Origin: JBALVT01 sp047612385
Lineage (GTDB): Bacteria > Pseudomonadota > Gammaproteobacteria > Pseudomonadales > Halieaceae
Length of the DNA stretch: 36,322 bases
Reading direction: 5' to 3'
NCBI GenBank assembly: GCA_047612385.1
Contig: JBLGAR010000035.1
Coordinates: 1-36,322 of the forward strand
Translations under genes and position numbers: made by a program
Shown: positions 24,433 to 33,459 of the stretch, piece after piece
Layout: the number at the start of each line of letters is the position of its first letter
Numbering within the stretch: the first letter of the stretch is position 1
The notes under the pieces: generated by a model
Told to the model about the DNA's origin: nothing
The model's input: the letters and a program-made list of their open reading frames with translations, nothing else
Databases searched by the model: none

Positions 24433-25680
24433 TTAGGCGCTAGCCAACCTTTTCACCACAGGGTCGGCCTTGTCGGGCATGGGAAGCTCTGGAAGCCCTG
24501 ATTCTTTCAGCATGAGACCTTCGCGGTAGTAGGCCGCACTGACTTTTGCCTCGCCAAGATTTTCCAGAAGCCGCCCTAACTCCGCACAGGTTTCCGAACT
24601 GCGCACCAGCTTAAAGCTGTTTTCAAAATAATCCCGAGCCTTTCCCCACAACTCATTTTTAGCCGCCAAGCGACCTAAACACATCTGAAGTTGTGCATCT
24701 TGATCATGCGCTTTCAGCCAAGTCTCCGCATGAGCTAATTGTTTGGAGGCATTGGAGCCATCAACAAAAGCGTAGAGGCGTGCCAGCGAACTGTTCCAGT
24801 TCTGCTTGAGGCTACGTTGAATAAATTTCTCGGCGGCGGCATGTTCCTTTAGATTAATGAGAGAAGTGACGTATTGCTGCTGTAATTCCGGTTTTTTCTT
24901 GAACTTCGAGGGGAGCTTTTCCCAGGCCTCATTCGTTTTTTCCGCATCACCGGAACTCACTGCGCTCTGAAAAAGCTGTGTGTGAACAGTAGATTCAAGC
25001 GCCAAAAAATCAGCCTCATCAACTACTTTGTATTTCTTTAGCTCTGGTAAAAGCTCTGCCAATCCATCCCAGTCTTTCAGACCCTCGTAGACCTTACGCA
25101 ACAAATCTAGAACATAGGGGTGTTTTCCGGCATCGCGGCGCGCCCGCACGAGAGTAGCCAAAGCTTGTTCGTACTGGCCCCCGCCGATTTTCATTTCAGC
25201 CTGGGTTAGCTCAATGGCGATACCCGCGTCGGCCTCCGAACTCTCCGCAGAGCCCAGGTATTCGCGCATTTTTTCGGGCTCGTTCAATTGGTAGCTGGCT
25301 CTAGCTGCTACCAGGTAATTGATTAAAGGGGCCTCGTTGCCCTGAGCACCTCGCAACAACTGTCTCCGCGCCGCGCCCCAGTTGCCTTCAATAAAACTGA
25401 TTAAGCCTCTATTGGTGAGTTTGGCACTCTGACGGGCCTGTCTCGCACCCAGCCAACCTGTCAGAGAATCCTTACCGCCCCAGAATTTTCTCCACAACTG
25501 CAGCATCAAATAGATGGCACTGGTGAAAATACCTAAACAGAAAAGCCCTACCCAAAAGCTGGTCTCAACCGTGTAATTACTAAAGGATAACAGTACATAG
25601 CCCGGATCAACTTCGATCAGTGCTACCAGGCCGACGCCCAACAAAAGGCCGATGAGACAAAAGATAAAAAATTTACGCAT
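24433..25680 (-). CDS. hemY: HemY-like TPR membrane protein
   Basis: A 415-residue inner-membrane protein of the gammaproteobacterial HemY type (PF07219), unrelated to protoporphyrinogen oxidase HemY of Bacillus. Two membrane helices lie at about 4-24 and 42-62, with the family block YVLLSF.NYTVETS between them. A long C-terminal series of TPR-like helical pairs (about 80-395) follows, including SFIEGNWGAARRQLLRGA and GRLLENLGEAKVSAAYYREGL. The exact role is unknown; it is co-encoded with haem genes and thought to organise or protect tetrapyrrole intermediates. It starts 2 nt after hemX and is the last gene of the algZR-hemCDXY cluster. Confidence 0.93.
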   Translation of the reverse strand: MRKFFIFCLIGLLLGVGLVALIEVDPGYVLLSFSNYTVETSFWVGLFCLGIFTSAIYLMLQLWRKFWGGKDSLTGWLGARQARQSAKLTNRGLISFIEGNWGAARRQLLRGAQGNEAPLINYLVAARASYQLNEPEKMREYLGSAESSEADAGIAIELTQAEMKIGGGQYEQALATLVRARRDAGKHPYVLDLLRKVYEGLKDWDGLAELLPELKKYKVVDEADFLALESTVHTQLFQSAVSSGDAEKTNEAWEKLPSKFKKKPELQQQYVTSLINLKEHAAAEKFIQRSLKQNWNSSLARLYAFVDGSNASKQLAHAETWLKAHDQDAQLQMCLGRLAAKNELWGKARDYFENSFKLVRSSETCAELGRLLENLGEAKVSAAYYREGLMLKESGLPELPMPDKADPVVKRLASA

Positions 25681-25682
25681 GG

Positions 25683-26852
25683 CTATTTACCATCTTCGAG
25701 CAACAAACGTTGACGCATCGCATCATCTAGCTCCCTAAGGGAGCGAGATACGTCGGGAATATCCACCGCGATAGTTTGTTGGGTCAAGTTTGAGATATCT
25801 CGCGCTAATGCCTGAGATCCAGCTTGGTCGACCTCGAAGAATTGCTGTACCCAATGTCCAGCTCGCTGCAGACTCTCACGAAATAGCAACTGATTGCCGG
25901 ACAAAAGCGCAACCTGAGCCTGCTCCAACAGCATATGCATATTTTGCCTAATCATTCCCTCCCATTGAGGATCCATCAGCGCCTCATAGGGCACGTCTCG
26001 ACGCCGGATGACAATATAATCAGAGAGCTTGTGTAGGGCCTGCTCGTATCCGCGCTGCAAACGACCTCTCCAATCTACTGGTTCAGCGCTTTCCAAGACA
26101 GCCTCACGCTCAGGCATACGAAACACCTTCAATTGCTCCACTTGCCCCATCATAGCGCTCAGGCGTAAGTACAAACCCTCTACGTCCACTTTGGGAACAG
26201 AGCGAAGCACTGCAAGATCGGCCGCAACTGCCGCACGAGCGCTGTGTAAATTAACGTCATCAAGTTCCAGTAAGATACTATCAGCGCTGTTCAGTAGCGC
26301 CACTGCCGCAACAACATCGCCCGCCATGATGAGCCGCTGATTAGATAGGCGCAGCAAATATTCTACCTCAGCGAGCAACCAGTCATCGCGATCTATAGCA
26401 TCAAATCGTGCGATCTCTTCGCGCTGCGCATCTTGGGATGCTTCGAGGCGCGCTAACAAAGCGCCTTGCTCCGAACTCGAATTTTGCAATTTGGTTAGGC
26501 CTGCCTGCAATCTCGACTGCAAACTCTGATCAAGTTTCGCCAAAACAGCCTGTTGATTGTCTTCAGCTGACTCGAGCGCTCCCAGGCGCTGATCCAGTAT
26601 CCCTTCCCGACGCAATGCCTCTCGTCCTGACCATGCAGCGGCTAGGCAGATACCAATGATGAGCAGCAGGCAAAACCACGCCAGAACAGAGGAACCGCGT
26701 TTTCCGGTCGCAGCAGTTGACGCCACAGCAAAGGGTTCTTTGGGAGGCGCAGAGGCTGGATTCCAAGCAGGCGCTTCTTTGCCTGATTGCGAAACTGATG
26801 ACTTCCCGTCGTCCTTGCTTGTTATTGTTTTATCGTCCGACTTTTCGCTCAA
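25683..26852 (-). CDS. hemX: HemX-like membrane protein
   Basis: A 389-residue HemX family protein (PF04375). A disordered Ser/Lys/Pro-rich cytoplasmic start (1-50) leads to one membrane helix (about 54-75, SVLAWFCLLLIIGICLAAAW), then a coiled coil (about 85-155), then the periplasmic family block EVEYLLRLSNQRLIMAGDVVAAVALLNSAD. It has been labelled a uroporphyrinogen methyltransferase, but no SAM-binding motif is seen, and a scaffold role with HemY is more likely. The TTG start overlaps the hemD stop (TTGA), with GGAG about 8 nt upstream, indicating translational coupling. Confidence 0.92.
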   Translation of the reverse strand: MSEKSDDKTITSKDDGKSSVSQSGKEAPAWNPASAPPKEPFAVASTAATGKRGSSVLAWFCLLLIIGICLAAAWSGREALRREGILDQRLGALESAEDNQQAVLAKLDQSLQSRLQAGLTKLQNSSSEQGALLARLEASQDAQREEIARFDAIDRDDWLLAEVEYLLRLSNQRLIMAGDVVAAVALLNSADSILLELDDVNLHSARAAVAADLAVLRSVPKVDVEGLYLRLSAMMGQVEQLKVFRMPEREAVLESAEPVDWRGRLQRGYEQALHKLSDYIVIRRRDVPYEALMDPQWEGMIRQNMHMLLEQAQVALLSGNQLLFRESLQRAGHWVQQFFEVDQAGSQALARDISNLTQQTIAVDIPDVSRSLRELDDAMRQRLLLEDGK

Positions 26853-27640
26853 TCTCTATTCTCCGGTGCCTGATGATTAGTCTGCCGCCATCCCTGAACT
26901 GCCTCAAGCATGGCCGCATCTGATGCGTTTGCGGCGCTGCGCACATTGGTAAATCCACGCTCGATCGCTATCTGCGCGACTCGAGTGGAGGGAACTATAA
27001 GGGGCACAAACGCCAATTTAGTGTTTTCTTGCAGGCTAAGCAACGCCAACATATTCTCCAGCGCTTCTGAGCTGCTGATAAGCACTAGCTGAGGCTGCCA
27101 CAGCGCCAATTTTGCCCCCAGTTCACCCATCGCCAGAACAGGAGATCGCCGTCGATAGCAGCACAATTGATCCACTTTCGCACCTTTTAGCCTCATCTCA
27201 TCTCGCAAGGTTACCCTGCCACCCTCACCTTTTACAATTAGCACTCGTCGACTGTCAACACAGTGTAATAGATGATGTTTCAACAGACTTTCACTGGTCA
27301 TCTGCGGACCACCGTTGATTGCCGAAACCCCATGCTTTTCAAGCTGCCCGGCAGTGGCTTCGCCGATGGCGAACCACTTGGGACCGCGGGGTAATTTCGG
27401 CCAGGTGGGATGTATCCAGCTCATACCGAAGCGCACAGCATTGCCACTGATGAAAATAATGTGGTCGTAACGATCTAACTGCGCGATACAGCGCGAGGCC
27501 GCATCACTGAGCTTTTCCAGTGGAACAAGTTCCAGCATTGGCTCGCTGCGTGGCTCAAAACCCAATTCGGCAAGTTGCTCGCACAGTGCAGCAGCCTGAC
27601 CGGCGGGTCGGGTGACCAGCACCACAGGTTTATTGCCCAT
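26849..27640 (-). CDS. hemD: Uroporphyrinogen-III synthase HemD
   Basis: Closes the linear hydroxymethylbilane with inversion of ring D to make uroporphyrinogen III. The 263-residue protein begins VVLVTRPAGQA, typical of HemD, with FISGNAVRFG (about 66-75), AIGEATAGQLEKHG (about 91-104), VLIVKGEGGRVTLRDEM (about 132-148) and a second-domain LISSSEALENML. HemD proteins are weakly conserved, and these are the usual islands. I chose ATG 27640, which overlaps hemC by 11 nt; the frame extends to another ATG at 27667, whose extra nine residues lie inside hemC and do not resemble the family. It overlaps hemX by 4 nt. Confidence 0.93.
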   Translation of the reverse strand: MGNKPVVLVTRPAGQAAALCEQLAELGFEPRSEPMLELVPLEKLSDAASRCIAQLDRYDHIIFISGNAVRFGMSWIHPTWPKLPRGPKWFAIGEATAGQLEKHGVSAINGGPQMTSESLLKHHLLHCVDSRRVLIVKGEGGRVTLRDEMRLKGAKVDQLCCYRRRSPVLAMGELGAKLALWQPQLVLISSSEALENMLALLSLQENTKLAFVPLIVPSTRVAQIAIERGFTNVRSAANASDAAMLEAVQGWRQTNHQAPENRD

Positions 27641-28556
27641 AGACCTCGGCCAGAATATCCGCAGCACCTTGCGCTATTAAATCATCGGCAACCGACACCC
27701 CCAATTGCTCTGCCATTGCAGCGGGAGCCGTAGCCTGCGCACGCAATAACAGTGAACCATCAGGTTTTCCAACCAGTCCACGCAGCCAGAGATTCTCACC
27801 CGAGCCGTCAAACTCTGCAAAGCAGGCGATTGGCACCTGACAACCACCTTGCAACCTCCGATTCAAGGCTCGCTCTGCGGTCACACGCAAAGCAGTGGGT
27901 TCATGATGCAACACTTTGAGCAGTGTTCTGACCTGTACAGCATCACTGCGAATTTCAATGCCTACAGCACCTTGCCCCGCAGCCGGTAGCGAATCCGTCA
28001 CCGCAATGGATTGCTTAATTCGGGTCGCCATGCCCAGGCGAATCAGCCCAGCACTGGCTAGAATAATAGCGTCATATTCACCTTCATCCAGTTTCCTAAG
28101 CCGAGTATTTACATTGCCGCGTAGAAACCTGACTGTTAAGTCCGGACGACTTTCTCGCAGCTGACACTCACGTCGCAGGCTCGATGTCCCCACCACAGCG
28201 CCTGGCGGCAAACTGGAAAGAGATTGAAAATGATTGCTCACAAATGCGTCGGTGGGGTCCTCGCGCTCGCAAATCACCCCCAGAGCCAAGCCCGGAGGGA
28301 AGTCCATCGGCACATCTTTCATTGAATGCACTGCTATGTCGGCGGAACCATCGAGCAAAGCCGTTTCAAGTTCTTTGACGAACAGGCCTTTCCCGCCAAC
28401 TTTTACCAAAGGGACATCCAAAAGCTGGTCTCCGCGAGAAGTCATTCCCAGTAATTGGACATCAAGGCCTGGATGGGCGCGGCGCAAAGCGGTTTGCACA
28501 AACTCCGCCTGCCACAGAGCAAGAGGACTCTCCCGGGTAGCAATGGTTAAAGACAT
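27630..28556 (-). CDS. hemC: Hydroxymethylbilane synthase (porphobilinogen deaminase) HemC
   Basis: Joins four porphobilinogen units into hydroxymethylbilane. The 308-residue protein has all key residues: the catalytic aspartate D81 in AVHSMKDVP, substrate-binding arginines in GTSSLRRECQL and RGNVNTRLRKL, and C239 in LQGGCQVPIA, which carries the dipyrromethane cofactor. The opening is the family's IATRESPLALWQA. The ATG has AGGA 8 nt upstream. The 78-nt gap after algR may hold its own promoter, but no convincing pair was found. As in Pseudomonas it follows algR on the same strand. Confidence 0.98.
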   Translation of the reverse strand: MSLTIATRESPLALWQAEFVQTALRRAHPGLDVQLLGMTSRGDQLLDVPLVKVGGKGLFVKELETALLDGSADIAVHSMKDVPMDFPPGLALGVICEREDPTDAFVSNHFQSLSSLPPGAVVGTSSLRRECQLRESRPDLTVRFLRGNVNTRLRKLDEGEYDAIILASAGLIRLGMATRIKQSIAVTDSLPAAGQGAVGIEIRSDAVQVRTLLKVLHHEPTALRVTAERALNRRLQGGCQVPIACFAEFDGSGENLWLRGLVGKPDGSLLLRAQATAPAAMAEQLGVSVADDLIAQGAADILAEVYGQ

Positions 28557-28633
28557 AAGTGTAAATCCTGAAATACAGTGGCCATTGTAACATCGCGCTA
28601 CAAGTCACCGCGAGAACGCTAAGTTTGGCGACT

Positions 28634-29359
28634 TCAGCTGCGAAGCATACGCTCTTTTACATCCGACAAATGCCGTCGGCTAACCGCCGGGCGAGAATCA
28701 ACACCATCGAGCTCAACTAACCAACTACCGCTTTCGTCGCGCTGCAGACGACTGATATGACCCACCGAGACTAGAGCGTTCCTATGAACACGCAGGAACC
28801 GCTCGGAAAATTCCTCCTCGAGATCCTTCAGCGTATCTGGCAACAGCAACTCACGATCGGGACCATAGGCAGTCACGTATTTCTGCTCGGCGATAAAACA
28901 ACGGATCTGAGTAATTGGCATCGTTTCGAGGCCCTTGTGCGTCTGGCTACTCACCTGACTTCGCCCCTGCTCATCGCCACGCAGCGCAGCCAGCTGCAGG
29001 CGGTTTACCCGGGCAGCACCGGCCAGAGCCGTAGCCAAATCCGCTTCCCTAACGGGCTTAAGAATATAGGCCATAGCTTGATGCTGCAGCGCCGCAAGGG
29101 CGTATTGATCAAAGGCAGTGCAAAACACTATCGCCGGAGGTTGATCCAGCTGTCGCAAATGCATGGCAACCTCTATGCCATCCATTCCGGGCATTCGTAT
29201 ATCCAACAGAATAAGATCAGGGGCTTGCGTATTGACCATCTCAAGCGCCGCCGAGCCGTTGGAGGCTTGAATACACTGCGCATCTGGCTGTATTTTTTTG
29301 AGCAGGCGCATGAGTCGCTCTCTGGCAAGCGATTCGTCGTCCACTAATAAAATTTTCAC
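28634..29359 (-). CDS. algR: AlgR-like LytTR response regulator
   Basis: A 241-residue two-component regulator. The receiver domain (1-115) has acidic residues DD at 7-8, phospho-acceptor D53 in LLDIRMPGMDG, the Thr/Ala switch in CTAFDQYAL and the Lys in LKPVREADL. The LytTR DNA-binding domain (about 140-240) shows RCFIAEQKYVTAYG, LEEEFSERFLRVHRNALV and SRRHLSDVKERM. In Pseudomonas AlgR controls alginate, type IV pili and virulence genes. The regulon here is unknown, but pilU and an Rsd/AlgQ homologue are encoded nearby. The GTG start overlaps the algZ stop (GTGA). Gene context (algZ upstream, hemC downstream) supports the name. Confidence 0.9.
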   Translation of the reverse strand: MKILLVDDESLARERLMRLLKKIQPDAQCIQASNGSAALEMVNTQAPDLILLDIRMPGMDGIEVAMHLRQLDQPPAIVFCTAFDQYALAALQHQAMAYILKPVREADLATALAGAARVNRLQLAALRGDEQGRSQVSSQTHKGLETMPITQIRCFIAEQKYVTAYGPDRELLLPDTLKDLEEEFSERFLRVHRNALVSVGHISRLQRDESGSWLVELDGVDSRPAVSRRHLSDVKERMLRS

Positions 29360-30417
29360 GATTCGAGCCCCAAGGGATAGTGCAATTGGATACGGAAAAA
29401 ACCAGGGTCCCTATCGATTTTTAGTCCAGCATCGGTGCCAAACAGACCTTGCAGGCGCTGTTCTATGTTCAACAGTGCCATCTGGTGGCCATCGGTATGC
29501 CCCGGCGAATCCGGCGTAGGGTTTTCTACCTGCACCTGAATATTGTGATTATTTTGGCCCAGTTTCACCACTATTGTGCCTCCCTCAGGCAGCTGTGAAA
29601 TACCGTGGTATACCGCATTTTCCACCAACGGCTGCAACAGAAGGCCAACCATCGGCTCATCCAGCAGAGCCTCATCAATTTGCCAGTCTATCGTCAACCG
29701 CTCCCCCAGGCGCAACTGTTCGATTCCCAGATACAGCTGACACAAACGCAGTTCATCGGCGACCGTGGCCTCATGGTTATGCTCTTGCAAGCTAGATCGG
29801 AACAATTCGGATAAATCTTCCACTGCCTGCTCTGCTTCATCCGGACGCGAAGAAATCAAACTGGCAATACTATTGAGCGTGTTGAACAAAAAATGGGGCC
29901 GAATACGAGCGCGCAGAGAATCCAGGCGCGCCTGTAATTCAGATTTTTCGCGGAGCTGCAGTTGTTGCTGCAAGTAGAAATATCGCAGCGCTATGCCCGC
30001 CAACACCATGGCAACCAGTACATTACGCAGAATCCACCACGCATTATCTACGCTATTAGTCAGATGGGGGAAGAGCACGATGGCTGCCAAGCTGCTAAGA
30101 CCGGCAACACACATAATCACCGCCAGAGAACAAAGCGCGGCGAGACGAAGGCTCAGATGAGCAAAAATTTTACGAAGAGGACACAGCAAAGCCGCACTAA
30201 CAAGAACAACCCACTGCATAAACAGTGATGAGGTGGCCAATAAATCCCAGTTGAATCGCGGCAGCGAGCTACTGGCGAGGGCATAAACCAACACCATTAG
30301 TTCCGCTAACAACACCATCACAACCACGGCGCGGGGCGCACACAAATCGGGGATCAGAAATTCCCCAGAAGCACCATCCAATTGCTCGTCGCCAGGTTGG
30401 GCTGACGGTGACTGCAT
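29356..30417 (-). CDS. algZ: AlgZ/FimS-like sensor histidine kinase (LytS type)
   Basis: The membrane sensor paired with AlgR. It has about four to six hydrophobic segments in the first 150 residues, a HisKA_5-type phospho-acceptor box RPHFLFNTLNSIASLI and a C-terminal ATPase N-box LLLQPLVENAVYHGIS, with GGTIVV downstream. Both the His and the N-box Asn are intact, so it should autophosphorylate. I place the start at ATG 30417 (353 residues; Pseudomonas AlgZ is about 358), because GGAG at 30425-30428 is 7 nt upstream. An earlier ATG at 30456 adds 13 residues with a poorer site and lies against an inverted repeat. It is divergent from argH. Confidence 0.88.
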   Translation of the reverse strand: MQSPSAQPGDEQLDGASGEFLIPDLCAPRAVVVMVLLAELMVLVYALASSSLPRFNWDLLATSSLFMQWVVLVSAALLCPLRKIFAHLSLRLAALCSLAVIMCVAGLSSLAAIVLFPHLTNSVDNAWWILRNVLVAMVLAGIALRYFYLQQQLQLREKSELQARLDSLRARIRPHFLFNTLNSIASLISSRPDEAEQAVEDLSELFRSSLQEHNHEATVADELRLCQLYLGIEQLRLGERLTIDWQIDEALLDEPMVGLLLQPLVENAVYHGISQLPEGGTIVVKLGQNNHNIQVQVENPTPDSPGHTDGHQMALLNIEQRLQGLFGTDAGLKIDRDPGFFRIQLHYPLGLES

Positions 30418-30457
30418 TTCTACACTCCAAATACTTGTTAACTGATATACTTGCATC

Positions 30458-30476
30458 CTTGTTCAGAGCGAACAAG
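30458..30476. promoter_or_regulatory. Inverted repeat, possible operator in algZ-argH gap
   Basis: CTTGTTC-AGAGC-GAACAAG is a perfect 7-bp inverted repeat with a 5-nt spacer, in the middle of the 127-bp space between the divergent algZ and argH starts. A further CTTGTT lies at 30434. A T-run (about 30483-30488) follows on the plus strand, so it could instead form an RNA hairpin. The half-sites face a likely algZ promoter (TATATC around 30443-30448 on the minus strand). No known binding consensus is matched with confidence. Confidence 0.4.
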
Positions 30477-30544
30477 TCCAATTTTTTAGCCGCCTAACAC
30501 AAATCTTCGCGGGTACAGCGGCCGCAGCGGGAACTAAACCAGGC

Positions 30545-31972
30545 ATGACGAAGCAAAAAGACACCAGCAAGCTGTGGGGTGGACGTTTTAACGAAGCCAC
30601 AGACAGTTTTGTACAGCGTTTCACCGCATCGGTAACGTTTGATCAACGCATGGCGGAGCAAGATATCCAAGGCTCGCTGGCCCATGCTGACATGCTGCAC
30701 GCCATTGGCATCCTCAGTGAAAAAGAGTTGGGCGAGATTCAAACTGGTATGGTCCAAATAGAACAGGAAATAGCCGAGGGCATTTTCAATTGGTCGATTG
30801 AACTCGAAGACGTGCATATGAATATCGAGGCGCGTTTGACAGAGCTGATCGGTGTTACCGGGAAAAAACTGCACACTGGCCGCTCCAGGAATGATCAGGT
30901 GGCCACTGACATACGGCTGTTCTTGCGATCTGCGATTGACCACATCGCCGGGGAACTCACCCGGCTACAAAGAGGCACAATCGAACTCGCAGCACGCCAT
31001 ACCCACACTATTATGCCCGGTTTTACCCACTTACAAACGGCGCAACCGGTATCCTTCGGACACCATTTACTGGCCTGGAACGAAATGCTGGAGCGAGATT
31101 ACGGCCGCCTGATGGACACGCGAGCTCGAATGAACCAATCGCCCCTAGGTGCAGCGGCACTGGCGGGCACAACTTACCCAATAGACAGAAACAAAACAGC
31201 GGCGGCATTGGGTTTTGACAAACCCACAGAAAACTCTTTAGATTCAGTCTCAGATCGAGATTTTGCCATCGAGTTTTGCAGCTTTGCGGCGTTGCTGATG
31301 ACACATATGTCCAGGATCTCTGAAGAACTGGTGCTGTGGACATCAGCCCAGTTTAATTTCATCGAGCTGCCAGATCGATTCTGTACAGGGTCCTCCATCA
31401 TGCCTCAGAAGAAGAATCCGGATGTACCGGAGCTGGTGCGCGGGAAGGTGGGAAGAGTCAACGGAAACTTGATTTCTTTGCTTACCTTGATGAAAAGCCA
31501 ACCTCTGGCCTATAACAAAGACAATCAGGAAGATAAGGAACCTCTGTTTGACACCGTAGATACGGTCGCTGATTCCCTACGAGCTTTCGCAGACATGATT
31601 CCCGCTATTCGACCGCGGCAAGAGGTAATGCGCGAAGCCGCATTGCGAGGATTTTCTACAGCGACAGACCTGGCAGATTATCTTGTTGGTATTGGGCTCC
31701 CGTTTCGAGATGCCCATGAGGTAGTGGGCAAAGCCGTGGCCCATGGCATTGCGACCGGCGCCGATTTGGCCGAAATGGATTTGGCCACCCTACAGGGCTT
31801 TTGTGCGCAGATACAAAACGATGTCTATCAGGTTCTAACGCTGGAAGGCTCCATTGGCGCCAGAAACCATCTCGGTGGCACGGCACCGGAACAAGTCGCG
31901 GCTGCCGCTGTGCGCGCGCACAAAGCGCTTGATCAGCGCTTGGTAAACGGCCAGGCAGATAACCCGGGCTAA
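30545..31972 (+). CDS. argH: Argininosuccinate lyase ArgH
   Basis: Last step of arginine synthesis, splitting argininosuccinate to arginine and fumarate. The 475-residue protein has KLWGGRF near the start, ELEDVHMNIE, HTGRSRNDQVATD (about 111-123), the catalytic His region FTHLQTAQPVSFGHH and the fumarase/lyase signature GSSIMPQKKNPD at about residues 281-292 with the catalytic Ser. Length is slightly above the E. coli enzyme (457) owing to N-terminal residues. It is divergent from algZ, as in Pseudomonas. Its stop overlaps the end of the convergent DUF3187 gene by 4 nt. Confidence 0.97.
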   Translation: MTKQKDTSKLWGGRFNEATDSFVQRFTASVTFDQRMAEQDIQGSLAHADMLHAIGILSEKELGEIQTGMVQIEQEIAEGIFNWSIELEDVHMNIEARLTELIGVTGKKLHTGRSRNDQVATDIRLFLRSAIDHIAGELTRLQRGTIELAARHTHTIMPGFTHLQTAQPVSFGHHLLAWNEMLERDYGRLMDTRARMNQSPLGAAALAGTTYPIDRNKTAAALGFDKPTENSLDSVSDRDFAIEFCSFAALLMTHMSRISEELVLWTSAQFNFIELPDRFCTGSSIMPQKKNPDVPELVRGKVGRVNGNLISLLTLMKSQPLAYNKDNQEDKEPLFDTVDTVADSLRAFADMIPAIRPRQEVMREAALRGFSTATDLADYLVGIGLPFRDAHEVVGKAVAHGIATGADLAEMDLATLQGFCAQIQNDVYQVLTLEGSIGARNHLGGTAPEQVAAAAVRAHKALDQRLVNGQADNPG

Positions 31973-32973
31973 TGGCCCCCGTAGTAACGGATGGTGGCCT
32001 GAAAAGTAATATCTGGCGCAGTCTCAACGCGAATGTCTTCGACAAAGTTCAGGTCGACAGCCCATTTGGGAGAGAATCGCCAGCGCGCTCCCAGGCTCAA
32101 TAAAATCGCATCGTCGCCCAGGGCCGTAAGTTCGCTGTCGAGCGGTGCGGCATGAGCATCAATCTGCGCCAATAAAGAGAATTTCTCGACAAGCACCCAA
32201 TCCAGCGCCAATCCCGCAAACCAAAGGTCTCTTTCCTGAAACGGGCCCAAAAAATCCACCTTTCCCGCGCGCAAATACCCCAACTGACCGTGCCAAGTCA
32301 GCGGCAAGTCCGCCAGATGCTGACCCGAAAACCGCAGGGCGAGAAAAATATCATCTTCACCGCTAGCCAAGAGCTTTCCCTCGTCGGCTGAGCCAAATTT
32401 GTAGCCCAGAGACAGCGCGGCGACGGAGAACTTGTCGCTAAAGAAAGCATAATTTACTGCCAGTGTGGCATCGCCCATACCTGAGACTTCATCGCGCAGA
32501 TCAACATTTGCCCCGCGACTAACATAGCGATAGTCGAGTTGACCGCGCTCAACATCCGGCCTACCACCGTCGGGCATTCCCCAGAAATCATGCCAATTAT
32601 CTATAAGAGTATTCAACTCGCCTTCGGAGTGGTCGAGCCAGGGGATATCCAACTGCAGGTCCCATTTATCGGCGAAGCCATATCGCACTTCCAGTGCAGT
32701 ACGGAGTGTCTCTCCATCCAAATTCAATGCTTCACTCGAGCTGGCATCCAAAATATAGTGGTTCGCAACCCCCAGTTGTCCGGCAACACTGAAAGCCCCA
32801 ACCTCGATACTGGCTGCGCTACGTTGAGAGGGAATGCCAAACAGATTAGACACGGGGCTCAGGTTTTTCACATAAAGGGGTTCATCCGCAAGTGACATCG
32901 GCGCGCTTGCAACCAACAAGGCCGTGCAAATGGCCCCACAAAAAGATCGCGGTAAAGCGCTATTCCCGAGCAA
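31969..32973 (-). CDS. DUF3187 outer-membrane beta-barrel protein
   Basis: A 334-residue exported protein. An N-terminal signal peptide (hydrophobic AICTALLVASAPMSLA, cleavage probably after Ala29) is followed by alternating hydrophobic/aromatic strands rich in Gly, Asp and Tyr that end in an aromatic (ITFQATIRYYGGH), typical of outer-membrane barrels. The repeated WDLQLDIPWLDHSEGELNTLIDNWHD and GDATLAVNYAF segments agree with the DUF3187 family, whose function is unknown. The start is inferred as TTG 32973; an upstream stop lies 22 nt away and no ATG is available in the signal region before Met26. The 242-bp gap to lptM is divergent and holds the upstream signals of both genes. Confidence 0.8.
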   Translation of the reverse strand: MLGNSALPRSFCGAICTALLVASAPMSLADEPLYVKNLSPVSNLFGIPSQRSAASIEVGAFSVAGQLGVANHYILDASSSEALNLDGETLRTALEVRYGFADKWDLQLDIPWLDHSEGELNTLIDNWHDFWGMPDGGRPDVERGQLDYRYVSRGANVDLRDEVSGMGDATLAVNYAFFSDKFSVAALSLGYKFGSADEGKLLASGEDDIFLALRFSGQHLADLPLTWHGQLGYLRAGKVDFLGPFQERDLWFAGLALDWVLVEKFSLLAQIDAHAAPLDSELTALGDDAILLSLGARWRFSPKWAVDLNFVEDIRVETAPDITFQATIRYYGGH

Positions 32974-33215
32974 AATCAGTGCCGCCTTGCTCTTTCATCT
33001 GCGCAACAACACACAGTTTGAGTAATGATCGATATCATCGAGCCGTAATTCGAGACAGTAAAACAGTTGCTCGCTACGGTCGTTAAGTTTAGATTCAGTC
33101 ATAATACGCAATACAAAGCGAGGATTCTCCCTCAGAGGGTATTAATGATAAGGCCTGCTCGCACCAGTTACCACACAACGGTATAATCGCCACCTTTATT
33201 TGCCGGATCATCAAC

Positions 33216-33422
33216 ATGCACCGTTTATTTACCGCGATTATCGCAGCGGGCTTCCTGTTTGCTGGCCTCGCTACACTGGGAGGCTGCGGACAGATGGGGC
33301 CTTTGTACTTACCCGATAGTGAGGAGATGGTGAGTGATCCCCAGGCCCAAGCCGAGACTATACCGGCAACAGTACCCGCTCCCGAACACGTAAAACCTGC
33401 GCAGCCAGTGCCCGTCCAATAG
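33216..33422 (+). CDS. lptM: LPS translocon maturation lipoprotein LptM (YifL family)
   Basis: A 68-residue lipoprotein (E. coli LptM 67). The signal peptide ends in lipobox LGGC (Cys24), and the mature start CGQMGPLYLPD matches the conserved CG.(K/M)GPLY.P of LptM. The C-terminal half is Pro/Ala/Glu-rich and probably disordered. LptM helps LptD-LptE form correct disulfides in the outer membrane. The position directly upstream of lysA and dapF is the usual one (lppL in Pseudomonas). The ribosome-binding site is weak. Confidence 0.93.
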   Translation: MHRLFTAIIAAGFLFAGLATLGGCGQMGPLYLPDSEEMVSDPQAQAETIPATVPAPEHVKPAQPVPVQ

Positions 33423-33459
33423 TACTGCAATTAAAGCGCCCCTTAACTGAGAGTCATTC

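Noticed and set aside
25683..26852. HemX as uroporphyrinogen-III C-methyltransferase
   Set aside because: No SAM-binding methylase motifs; the sequence is a membrane-anchored coiled-coil protein of the HemX family.
33095..33430. 111-codon minus-strand frame over lptM
   Set aside because: It is the shadow of lptM, whose lipobox and CG.MGPLY motif are clear on the plus strand.
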